Assembly (NCBI GenBank): GCA_024653875.1
Contig: JANLHE010000382.1
Coordinates: 1-9,317, forward strand
Source: Acidobacteriota bacterium
GTDB lineage: Bacteria > Acidobacteriota > Vicinamibacteria > Vicinamibacterales > SCN-69-37
Direction: 5' to 3'
Length of the DNA: 9,317 bases
The position numbers and the translations under genes were made by a program. The number at the start of each line of letters is the position of its first letter. Within the stretch, counting starts at the first letter, position 1. Positions 1-7,533 of this stretch are shown here, one piece after another. Below the pieces are notes generated by a model. That model was not told where the DNA came from. It was given only the letters and a program-made list of their open reading frames with translations, and ran no database searches.

Positions 1-84
1 CTGAAGTTCCTGGTCAGCCACCGGTTGGACGTGTTCGCCTGGTACCGCATCGCCGTGGCGATGGCCATCCTCGCCTGGCTCTGA
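1..84 (+). CDS. uppP: Undecaprenyl-diphosphatase, C-terminal end (partial)
   Basis: Only the last 27 codons are present, ending in TGA at 82-84; the gene enters from the left edge. The visible peptide starts LKFLVSHRLDVFAWYRIAVA and ends in a hydrophobic run, AMAILAWL. This matches the final part of UppP/BacA, where a Leu-Lys-Phe-Leu stretch leads into a Phe-x-x-Tyr-Arg motif and a last membrane helix. The family is an integral membrane phosphatase that converts undecaprenyl pyrophosphate to the monophosphate, recycling the lipid carrier for peptidoglycan and other surface polymers. The catalytic part lies outside the window and cannot be checked. The next gene starts 12 nt downstream, so the two are probably co-transcribed. 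The call rests on a short tail and is good but not certain. Confidence 0.75.
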   Translation: MKFLVSHRLDVFAWYRIAVAMAILAWL

Positions 85-96
85 CGGGAGGTCCTG

Positions 97-744
97 ATGC
101 AGTGGCTGCGGCGGTCGTTCGTCACGGGATTTTTTGTCACGGTGCCGCTGGTGGTCTCGCTGGCCGCGCTGCTCTGGATGTTCCGCGCCGTGGACGGCCT
201 GACCAGCGGGTGGTACGACCGCTGGCTGGGACCGCACCCGCCAGGACTTGGGTTCATCACGACACTGGTCATCGTGCTGGTCATCGGGGCGGTGGCCACC
301 AACGTCTTCGGGCGGAAGGTGCTGGGCCGCGGCGAACAGCTGCTGATGCATGTGCCGGTGTTCCGGACCGTGTACATGCCCGTGAAGCAGCTGATCGTCG
401 CGTTTTCTCCGGACAATGAACTTGGGTTCAAGCGCGTGGTCCTGGTCGAAGAGGTCGGGCGCGGGTTTGTCCTGGGATTTCTGACAAAAGAGTTCACCGT
501 GGACCGCGGGCAGGGACCGGAAGCGCTGATGGCCGTCTATGTGCCCACCAATCACCTGTATTTGGGCGATGTACTGGTCTGCCGGCCCGCGCAGGTGTCG
601 TTTCCCGACATGACCGTGGAGCAGGGCGTCCGGGTGTTTCTGACTGGCGGGATGGGGCTGCCCGCGCGATTGAGGATGGGTGTGCATTCCGTACTCGACA
701 CCGGGGGCAATCCGGGGGATGATGGCGCGCGCCCGGCGGTGTGA
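97..744 (+). CDS. DUF502 family two-helix membrane protein
   Basis: A 215-residue protein. The ATG is preceded by GGGAGG at 86-91, 5 nt upstream, just after the uppP stop. Residues about 8-30 form a first membrane helix (FVTGFFVTVPLVVSLAALLW) and about 52-68 a second (FITTLVIVLVIGAVATN). A soluble C-terminal part follows, with the family-type segment VPVFRTVYMPVKQLIVAF at about 86-103 and later YVPTNHLYLGD. This pattern and length fit DUF502, the family related to plant COV/LCV proteins; the biochemical role is not known. The last 20 or so residues are polar and probably disordered. Tight spacing after uppP suggests co-expression with a cell-envelope gene. No clear terminator follows, only a weak 5-bp stem (GGTTC 745-749 with GAACC 764-768) without a T-run. 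Confidence 0.85.
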   Translation: MQWLRRSFVTGFFVTVPLVVSLAALLWMFRAVDGLTSGWYDRWLGPHPPGLGFITTLVIVLVIGAVATNVFGRKVLGRGEQLLMHVPVFRTVYMPVKQLIVAFSPDNELGFKRVVLVEEVGRGFVLGFLTKEFTVDRGQGPEALMAVYVPTNHLYLGDVLVCRPAQVSFPDMTVEQGVRVFLTGGMGLPARLRMGVHSVLDTGGNPGDDGARPAV

Positions 745-796
745 GGTTCGGGCCACTTTTTCAGAACCGGTGTCTAACGAAACAGGTGTGCGTTTA

Positions 797-826
797 TTGA
801 CACCGTTTTTTGGCTCTGTCTATAAT
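797..826 (+). promoter_or_regulatory. Near-perfect sigma70-type promoter of the tonB-exbBDD operon
   Basis: TTGACA (797-802) and TATAAT (821-826) match the housekeeping consensus at all 12 positions, separated by 18 nt. Transcription would start near 833, giving a leader of about 80 nt before the GTG at 914. The -35 box lies inside one arm of an inverted repeat (CGGTGTC 768-774, GACACCG 799-805), which could be an operator. The surrounding AT-rich patch stands out in this GC-rich sequence. Confidence 0.85.
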
Positions 827-856
827 CCCGGCCTTCGTTAAGGGCCGGAAGAACGC

Positions 857-882
857 CCGGAGCGGCAGGGCCGCCAAGCCGG
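857..882 (+). promoter_or_regulatory. Stem-loop in the tonB leader
   Basis: Within the predicted 5' leader, GCGGC (862-866) pairs with GCCGC (870-874) around an AGG loop, and CCGG (857-860) can pair with CCGG (879-882) outside it. The structure ends 18 nt before the AGGAGG ribosome-binding site. No known riboswitch class was recognised; it may affect stability or translation, or do nothing. Confidence 0.35.
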
Positions 883-913
883 TCCGCAGTCAGTGCAGGC
901 AGGAGGTACTAAC

Positions 914-1633
914 GTGCCACGTGAATTGTTTGGTGAGGTGACCGACCCGTCGGTGAAGCTGGGAACGAAACAGTGGTACACGGTGCCGTTGTCGATCCTG
1001 GTCCACACGGTTCTGCTCGGCGCCCTGGTCATCGTGCCCTTGCTCGCGTCGGACATTCTGCCGACGCCGCAGTCGGTGATGGCGTTCGTGGCCGTGCCGC
1101 CACCCCCGCCGCCGCCCCCGCCGCCGCCCCCGCCGCCCGCGACACCGCAGCCGGTGCAGCCGCAGGTGGATGTGAATCCCGCAGCCGCGCCGATCGAGGC
1201 GCCGCCTGAAGTGAAACCCGAGCCGCCACCTCGTCCCATGACCGGATCGTTCGGCGTGGTCGGTGGCGTGGCCGGAGGCATCCCCGGTGGCGCCCCGGGT
1301 GGCGTGGTGGGCGGCATTCCCGCGCCGCCTCCGCCGCCCCCGCCGGCGCCGGTGCGCGTCGGTGGCCAGATCAAGGAACCGAAGAAGATCAAGGACGTGC
1401 GCCCGGTGTATCCGCCGATTGCGCAGTCCGCTCGTGTGTCGGGCATCGTCATCATCGAGGCGACGATTGGCGTGGACGGCACCGTGACGAACGCCCGCGT
1501 GATCCGTCCGGTGGCGCTCCTGGATCAGGCGGCCCTGGAGGCCGTCCGGCAGTGGAAGTTCACGCCGACCACGCTCAACGGCGTGCCGGTGCCCGTCATC
1601 ATGACCGTCACGGTGAACTTCACGCTGCAGTAG
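914..1633 (+). CDS. tonB: TonB-family energy transducer
   Basis: A 239-residue protein. The chosen start is GTG at 914 because AGGAGG (901-906) lies 7 nt upstream; an in-frame GTG at 893 has no such site. Residues about 22-45 (YTVPLSILVHTVLLGALVIV) are a single N-terminal membrane anchor. Then come 14 consecutive prolines (62-75), a Pro/Glu/Lys periplasmic stretch, a Gly-rich block of five GGxx units (117-136), a second proline run (138-144) and the TonB C-terminal domain (about 153-239) with the usual VYPPIAQSARVSGIVIIEAT segment. TonB proteins carry proton-motive force from ExbB-ExbD across the periplasm to outer-membrane receptors. The exbB and two exbD genes directly downstream support this. 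It is the first gene behind a strong promoter. The symbol marks the family; the receptors it serves cannot be told from here. Confidence 0.9.
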   Translation: MPRELFGEVTDPSVKLGTKQWYTVPLSILVHTVLLGALVIVPLLASDILPTPQSVMAFVAVPPPPPPPPPPPPPPATPQPVQPQVDVNPAAAPIEAPPEVKPEPPPRPMTGSFGVVGGVAGGIPGGAPGGVVGGIPAPPPPPPPAPVRVGGQIKEPKKIKDVRPVYPPIAQSARVSGIVIIEATIGVDGTVTNARVIRPVALLDQAALEAVRQWKFTPTTLNGVPVPVIMTVTVNFTLQ

Positions 1634-1714
1634 AGTCGGGGATTTTCTGCAAGTCAGGCGTTCAAGAGTCGTTCTGGTGTTTTAACGTCGAGTAGTCACT
1701 TTTCGGAGGCTGTA

Positions 1715-2395
1715 ATGGGTGAATTAGATCTGGTGCACATGTGGGAACAGATGGGCTTCGTGGCGAAGGCCGTCGCCTTTGTGCTTGTCTTCATGTCGAT
1801 GTGGTCGTTCGGTGTGGCGATTGAGCGCTTCTACACGTTCACACAGGCGAAGAAGCAATCGAAGTTGTACGCGCCGCAAGTCGCCAAGCACCTCAAGGAC
1901 GGCCGTCTGAAGGACGCCATCGCGGTGTCGCAGGCCAAGACCTATCAGTACAGCCATCTGGCGAAGGTGGTGCTCGCGGGCCTTCAGGAATACCAGTTCC
2001 AGGTGGACTCGGGTGCCAATCTCACGCGTGACGACCTGGTCGACACCGTGCGCCGCGCCATTCAGCGCGCGACGGCCCTGACCGCCAACGACCTGAAGAA
2101 GGGCATTCCCGCCCTGGCCACCATCGGCGCCACGGCGCCGTTCGTCGGCCTGCTCGGCACGGTCGTCGGCGTCATCAACGCGTTCGCCGGCATCGGCAGC
2201 ACGGGGTCCGCCGGTCTGGGCGCCGTGTCCGCCGGTATTTCGGAAGCGCTCATTGAAACGGCGCTCGGCCTCGTGGTGGCCATCCCCGCCGTGTGGCTCT
2301 ACAACTACTTCACAGGTCACCTCGAGTACTTCAACGTCGAGATGGACAACTCGTCGTCGGAGCTCGTGGACTACTTCATCAAGAAGACGGCGTAA
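1715..2395 (+). CDS. exbB: MotA/TolQ/ExbB proton channel subunit
   Basis: A 226-residue protein, normal length for ExbB/TolQ. GGAGG (1705-1709) lies 5 nt before the ATG. Three membrane helices are visible: about 14-36, 131-158 (containing GLLGTVVG at 145-152) and 171-196 (SEALIETALGLVVAIPAVWL). A cytoplasmic region lies between the first two. By alignment from memory to E. coli ExbB, Thr149, Glu177 and Thr182 match the pore residues Thr148, Glu176 and Thr181, so the proton path looks intact. ExbB forms the inner-membrane channel that, with ExbD, uses the proton gradient to energise TonB. TolQ or MotA-like roles are alternatives by fold, but the tonB gene 81 nt upstream favours ExbB. Two exbD genes follow on the same strand. 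Confidence 0.93.
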   Translation: MGELDLVHMWEQMGFVAKAVAFVLVFMSMWSFGVAIERFYTFTQAKKQSKLYAPQVAKHLKDGRLKDAIAVSQAKTYQYSHLAKVVLAGLQEYQFQVDSGANLTRDDLVDTVRRAIQRATALTANDLKKGIPALATIGATAPFVGLLGTVVGVINAFAGIGSTGSAGLGAVSAGISEALIETALGLVVAIPAVWLYNYFTGHLEYFNVEMDNSSSELVDYFIKKTA

Positions 2396-2428
2396 GGCCC
2401 AGGTTCCCTGGCCGGTGATGCGGCGCGG

Positions 2429-2446
2429 CAGGCGGGAGACCGCCTG
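2429..2446 (+). promoter_or_regulatory. GNRA-capped hairpin between exbB and exbD
   Basis: CAGGCGG (2429-2435) pairs perfectly with CCGCCTG (2440-2446) around a GAGA tetraloop of the stable GNRA type; two more pairs can form beyond a single mismatch. No T-run follows, so it is not an intrinsic terminator. It sits in the 102-nt exbB-exbD spacer and may protect the exbB 3' end or shift the ratio of the subunits. Confidence 0.45.
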
Positions 2447-2497
2447 GCGGCCGCGTTGCCGGCGCAGTGCAGGGAGCCGTGTTGAAAGGACAGTCTC

Positions 2498-2932
2498 ATG
2501 TCAATGGACGTCGGGGGCGCCAAAGGCGGCCTCAAGGCAGACATCAACGTCACCCCGCTGGTGGACGTCATGCTCGTGCTGCTGATCATCGTCATGCTGA
2601 TCGCGCCGATGCTGCAAAAGGGCATCGACGTGAACCTCCCGGAGGCGGAAAACACTGGCGACAAGCCGGACACCGCCGACCAGACGGTGGTGCACATCGA
2701 CCGTGAAAGCAAGTTGTACGTCAACGCGAAGCTGGTGAATGAATCGGACGCGATCACGCGCCTGCAGGCGATCCTCGAGACCAAGGCCGACAAGATTGTC
2801 TACCTCAAGGGCGACAAGGATGCGCCCTACAGCGCCATCATGAAGATGATGGACGCGTTGCGGGGCGCCGGGATCGAGACCGTGGGTCTCATCACCGAGA
2901 AAAAGGGCGGCAACATCGAGGGAGGCAACTAG
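2498..2932 (+). CDS. exbD: ExbD/TolR biopolymer transport protein, first copy
   Basis: A 144-residue protein of normal ExbD/TolR length. AAAGGA (2485-2490) lies 7 nt before the ATG; a second in-frame ATG two codons later is a possible alternative. A short cytoplasmic N-terminus leads into the hallmark INVTPLVDVMLVLLIIVMLI, one membrane helix (about 21-38). Asp23 sits in the place of the essential proton-carrying Asp25 of E. coli ExbD. The rest is a periplasmic domain ending in a GAGIETVGLIT strand typical of the family. ExbD pairs with the ExbB channel and contacts TonB in the periplasm. The next gene, a second ExbD, starts 2 nt after the stop, so the two are almost certainly translated from one message. 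Confidence 0.93.
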   Translation: MSMDVGGAKGGLKADINVTPLVDVMLVLLIIVMLIAPMLQKGIDVNLPEAENTGDKPDTADQTVVHIDRESKLYVNAKLVNESDAITRLQAILETKADKIVYLKGDKDAPYSAIMKMMDALRGAGIETVGLITEKKGGNIEGGN

Positions 2933-2934
2933 CC

Positions 2935-3402
2935 ATGTCACACGCGCACATGCACCACGGGGCGGAAAGGAACGCCCAGGTTTCCAAAGCGGAAGCCTCG
3001 TCCGACATGAACGTGACGCCGCTCATCGACGTCCTGCTCGTGCTCCTCGTCATCTTCATCGCCGCGTTGCCGCTCACGCAGAAGGGCGTGGACATCAATC
3101 TGCCGCTCGAGGTCAACAAGGCGGCCAGCGCGGCCATCGACCTGAGCCAGATCGTGGTGGACTACACGTCCGACCGCCGGCTCTCCGTCAACAAGACGGA
3201 AGTGTCGATGGGCGCGTTGCAGGAGCACCTGCGCGCGGTGTACGAGACGCGCAAGGACAAGACGATCTTCATCATCGGTGACGGTTCCGTGCCCTACGGC
3301 GAGATCGTCCAGATCATCGACGCCGCCCAGGGCGCCGGGGTCACCAAGGTGGGCATCGTGACCGACGGCATGCGCCGGGCGGCGATGGGCCTCGGCAACT
3401 AG
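2935..3402 (+). CDS. exbD: ExbD/TolR biopolymer transport protein, second copy
   Basis: A 155-residue protein starting 2 nt after the first exbD; GGGAGG (2920-2925), inside the end of that gene, is its ribosome-binding site. The membrane helix (about 29-47) carries the motif MNVTPLIDVLLVLLVIFIAA, with Asp32 as the likely proton carrier, so this copy also looks functional. The periplasmic part ends in GAGVTKVGIVTDG. It differs clearly from the first copy outside the helix. The N-terminus is longer and starts with a His-rich stretch, MSHAHMHHGAE. Paired exbD genes in TonB clusters are known in several phyla, but whether the two proteins share one complex is not settled here. A terminator follows 25 nt after the stop. 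Confidence 0.92.
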   Translation: MSHAHMHHGAERNAQVSKAEASSDMNVTPLIDVLLVLLVIFIAALPLTQKGVDINLPLEVNKAASAAIDLSQIVVDYTSDRRLSVNKTEVSMGALQEHLRAVYETRKDKTIFIIGDGSVPYGEIVQIIDAAQGAGVTKVGIVTDGMRRAAMGLGN

Positions 3403-3427
3403 GCCCAGACGGCTTTCGTCTCTCTGA

Positions 3428-3463
3428 ACCGCGCTCGGGACGTCCCGGGCGCGGTATTTCTTT
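3428..3463 (+). terminator. Intrinsic terminator of the tonB-exbBDD operon
   Basis: A 14-bp inverted repeat (3428-3441 with 3442-3455, one T-G pair) has no unpaired loop bases; in RNA its centre would open to a small loop. It is followed by a T-rich tail, ATTTCTTT (3456-3463). The stem base is ACCGCGC / GCGCGGT. It lies 25 nt after the second exbD stop. Confidence 0.9.
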
Positions 3464-3477
3464 GTACCCCTCTGTGA

Positions 3478-3727
3478 GTGGCGAAATGGCGAAATGGCGC
3501 AATGGCGAAATGGGCCAATAGCGGAATGCGGCAATGCGGAGCCAATGGGTGAGTGACGAGGTGGCCCTCAGCAGTCCTGGCGCCCCGTGGATGGCGCCGG
3601 CTGGCGGCCGTGCCGGGAGAACCCCCTGCCTGTGGCTTACGCACCATCTGCGGGCAGTCAGGCGCCTCGAATGAGCCAATGGGCCATTGGTCCACTGCCT
3701 CACCTCGCCATTTCGCCATTTCGCCAC
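3478..3727. repeat. Facing octamer-repeat arrays with 22-nt terminal inverted repeats
   Basis: This gene-free stretch between two terminators begins and ends with the same 22-nt sequence in opposite orientation (3478-3499 and 3706-3727, no mismatches). From each end inward the sequence is a degenerate tandem array with an 8-bp period. On the plus strand from 3479 the units are TGGCGAAA, TGGCGAAA, TGGCGCAA, TGGCGAAA, TGGGCCAA, TAGCGGAA, TGCGGCAA and so on. On the minus strand from 3726 they are TGGCGAAA, TGGCGAAA, TGGCGAGG, TGAGGCAG, TGGACCAA, TGGCCCAT, TGGCTCAT. An 11-nt direct repeat, GAGCCAATGGG, occurs at 3539-3549 and 3673-3683. The middle (about 3570-3655) is GC-rich without clear structure. 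Open frames here are by-products of the repeats. It could be a non-autonomous mobile element or an expanded extragenic repeat; no clear target duplication was found. Confidence 0.8.
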
Positions 3728-3751
3728 AATAGAGAAGACCGGTACAAACGG

Positions 3752-3786
3752 AAAACCGCGGCCAGGATGCCCTGGTCGCGGTTTTT
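3752..3786. terminator. Bidirectional intrinsic terminator
   Basis: A 15-bp inverted repeat (3752-3766 with 3771-3785, one G-T pair) encloses an ATGC loop. The plus strand leaves with TTTTT (3782-3786); read on the minus strand the stem ends in TTTTCCGTTTG. Its main job is probably to end the minus-strand TPR gene, whose stop is 20 nt away. It would also catch read-through from the Ton operon. The stem base CCGCG / CGCGG resembles that of the terminator at 3428-3463. Confidence 0.9.
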
Positions 3787-3805
3787 GAGAGGTCAGTGAA
3801 CCGGT

Positions 3806-4774
3806 TTACTTGCCGGCGGCGGCCTGCGACTTCTGCAGTTCCATGGCCTTGTTGCGGAGGCGGTCCGCTTCCGCGATGAGCGCCTTCTGCTTCTTGGGGT
3901 CGCGCTCCGCGTTGGCCTGCAGGCGCAGGATGATGTTCTTGATGGTCAGCGCCTCCACGTATTCGGCGTGCAGCGCGAGGGCCGAGTCTTCGGCTGCCAC
4001 GGCCCGGGCCAGGTACTCGCGCTTGGTCGCCGCGGAGATCGTGTAGTCCTTGAAGGCCTTTTCGTAGAGGTAGTACCCGATCATGTGGTGCGCTTCGGGG
4101 TTGTTGGGTTCCACGCGCGCCCGGTTTTCCCAGGCTTCCATGGTCTTGTCGAAGTTGCCCTGGCGGTTGTGGTACCCGGCCAGGACCATGTAGCCCTGCG
4201 CATCGTTCGGTCGCACTTCCACGGCCTTATTGAAGGTGGCCTCGGCCTCTTCGTACCGGCCCTGGCCCTCGTAGAGCGTGCCGAGCGACCAGTAGTTGCT
4301 GGGCTCGTTCGGCTCCATCAGAATCAGCTTCTGGGCGATGGGTTCGGCCTGGCTGAAGTCGTCGATCTTGTCCACGCCGTAGGCGGCGATGAGGTACTCA
4401 TAGGCCAGCTTGCGAATCTGGGGGCCCTGGATGTCCTCGTCCTTGATGACCTCGGTGGCCTTCCGGTAGTTCTCGACGGCCTTCACCAGGTTGGCGTCGT
4501 TCTCAGCCTCGCCCCTCCGGGAGGGCTTGTACATGTTGTCGTACGAGTTGCCCAGGAAGAAGTAGCTGATGCCGAAGTCCGGGTTGTGCTGGATGGCCCG
4601 CTGGTAGGCCTCCACGGCCTTGGGAAAATCACCCCGTTTGTAGAGCTCGTTGGCCTCCTTGAAGGCCATCAGGGACCGGAGATTCCCGATGGAGTATTTG
4701 CCGCAGGCCGTCGTGGACAGTCCGACAGCCAGCACCAGTGCGACGACGCGAATCAGCTTAAGGGAAGCGTGCAT
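3806..4774 (-). CDS. TPR-repeat protein, probable lipoprotein
   Basis: A 322-residue protein read from ATG at 4774, chosen because GAGGA (4784-4780) lies 5 nt upstream; an in-frame TTG at 4786 would add four residues and overlap that site. Residues 1-23 are a signal peptide (LKLIRVVALVLAVGLSTTAC) with Cys24 as likely lipidation site. The position -3 residue is Thr instead of the usual Leu, so lipidation is likely but not sure. The mature part is helical TPR repeats, clearest at about 36-69 (ANELYKRGDFPKAVEAYQRA), 159-192 (YWSLGTLYEGQGRYEEAEAT) and 193-226 (AQGYMVLAGYHNRQGNFDKT), then a charged helix. TPR proteins are protein-binding scaffolds; no enzyme motif is seen. It faces the Ton operon across the repeat region and diverges from the ppGpp synthetase gene. 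The specific role is unknown. Confidence 0.88.
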   Translation of the reverse strand: MHASLKLIRVVALVLAVGLSTTACGKYSIGNLRSLMAFKEANELYKRGDFPKAVEAYQRAIQHNPDFGISYFFLGNSYDNMYKPSRRGEAENDANLVKAVENYRKATEVIKDEDIQGPQIRKLAYEYLIAAYGVDKIDDFSQAEPIAQKLILMEPNEPSNYWSLGTLYEGQGRYEEAEATFNKAVEVRPNDAQGYMVLAGYHNRQGNFDKTMEAWENRARVEPNNPEAHHMIGYYLYEKAFKDYTISAATKREYLARAVAAEDSALALHAEYVEALTIKNIILRLQANAERDPKKQKALIAEADRLRNKAMELQKSQAAAGK

Positions 4775-4820
4775 GGAAATCCTCAATGTGTACCGAGCTC
4801 TGGCCGGTCGAAGTGGCGCA

Positions 4821-4850
4821 AGTATAGTGAACCGGAAAAACAGCCGTCAA
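4821..4850 (-). promoter_or_regulatory. Sigma70-type promoter of the TPR lipoprotein gene
   Basis: On the minus strand TTGACG (4850-4845) and TATACT (4826-4821) match the consensus at 10 of 12 positions with 18 nt between them. Transcription would begin near 4814, leaving a leader of about 40 nt before the ATG at 4774. It lies in the divergent spacer shared with the relA/spoT gene; no comparably good promoter was found for that gene. Confidence 0.75.
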
Positions 4851-4902
4851 GGAGCGTTTCGGCCGTTTCCGGTATCCTTCTAAGGAATTAGACACCGGCC
4901 CC

Positions 4903-7056
<2,154 letters not shown>

Positions 7057-7061
7057 GTAGG

Positions 7062-7119
7062 TGGAGGGCACGGGCTTCAGCCCGTGCCGCACGCCCCGGG
7101 CTGAAGCCCGGGGCCTCCA
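7062..7119. repeat. REP-like double palindrome between convergent genes
   Basis: Two perfect 10-bp hairpins lie side by side, each with a 2-nt centre: 7067-7088 (core GGGCTTCAGCCC) and 7093-7114 (core GGGCTGAAGCCC). The 12-nt cores are exact reverse complements of each other. TGGAG (7062-7066) and CTCCA (7115-7119) can close both hairpins into a three-way junction. It lies 5 nt after the relA/spoT stop and 21 nt before the ridA stop, the typical place for REP elements. No T-run follows on either strand, so simple termination is doubtful; it may protect 3' ends. Confidence 0.8.
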
Positions 7120-7140
7120 TCCACGCAAGTGAGGAGGTCT

Positions 7141-7533
7141 CTAGCTGCCGAGATAGGCGACCAGGTCGATTTCGACCAGGACGTTTCTGGGGAGGCCGGC
7201 GGCCTGGATCGTGGCCCTGGCGGGCGCCGGGGCGGGGAAGTATGTGGCGTAGACCTCGTTGACCGCGGGAAAGTCAGCCATGTCGGCGAGGTAGACGGTG
7301 GTTTTTACCACCCGGTCGTACGAAATCCCCGCTTCGTTCAGGACGGCACCCAGGTTCTGCAACACCTGGTGCGCCTGCGCGGTGATCCCGCCCTGGGTCA
7401 GCGTCCCGGTCGTGGGGTCGAGCGGAATCTGCCCGGACGCAAACAGGAACCCGCCGGCCTTGATGGCCTGGCTGTACGGTCCAATCGCCCCGGGGGCGCC
7501 GGCCGTGGCAACGGGCACCAGCGGGGTGGCCAC
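7141..7533 (-). CDS. ridA: RidA family reactive imine/enamine deaminase
   Basis: A 130-residue protein, normal RidA length. The start is GTG at 7533 because GPYSQA then falls at the usual place near residue 18 and GAAGG lies 7 nt upstream; a longer frame beginning at 7704 would add 57 residues that overlap the L28 gene and look unrelated. Family signatures seen are AIGPYSQAI, LFASGQIPLDP, VVKTTVYLADMADF and the C-terminal ARATIQAAGLPRNVLVEIDL. Arg106 and Glu121 match E. coli RidA Arg105 and Glu120, needed for activity. RidA hydrolyses reactive enamines/imines such as 2-aminoacrylate released by pyridoxal-phosphate enzymes, protecting other enzymes from damage. The GTG overlaps the L28 stop by 1 nt (TAGTG), so translation is probably coupled. 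It converges on the relA/spoT gene across a REP-like palindrome. Confidence 0.92.
   Translation of the reverse strand: MATPLVPVATAGAPGAIGPYSQAIKAGGFLFASGQIPLDPTTGTLTQGGITAQAHQVLQNLGAVLNEAGISYDRVVKTTVYLADMADFPAVNEVYATYFPAPAPARATIQAAGLPRNVLVEIDLVAYLGS

Noticed and set aside
893..913. Upstream GTG start for tonB
   Set aside because: It would make the AGGAGG at 901-906 part of the coding sequence; the GTG at 914 is correctly spaced from it.
2399..2411. CCAGG-TTC-CCTGG stem as a terminator after exbB
   Set aside because: The stem is only 5 bp and lacks a T-run; the operon continues into exbD.
3341..3727. Minus-strand frames with peptides such as MAKWRNGE and PISPLRHFAISPL
   Set aside because: They are translations of the 8-bp repeat: three units give 24 nt, hence an 8-residue periodicity in any frame. 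They also run across a terminator.
3478..3727. CRISPR array
   Set aside because: Units are 8 bp, contiguous, degenerate and in opposite orientation on the two sides; there are no spacers and no cas genes.
3968..4891. A 307-codon plus-strand frame
   Set aside because: It mirrors the TPR gene, whose repeats, signal peptide, ribosome site and promoter are all clear on the other strand.
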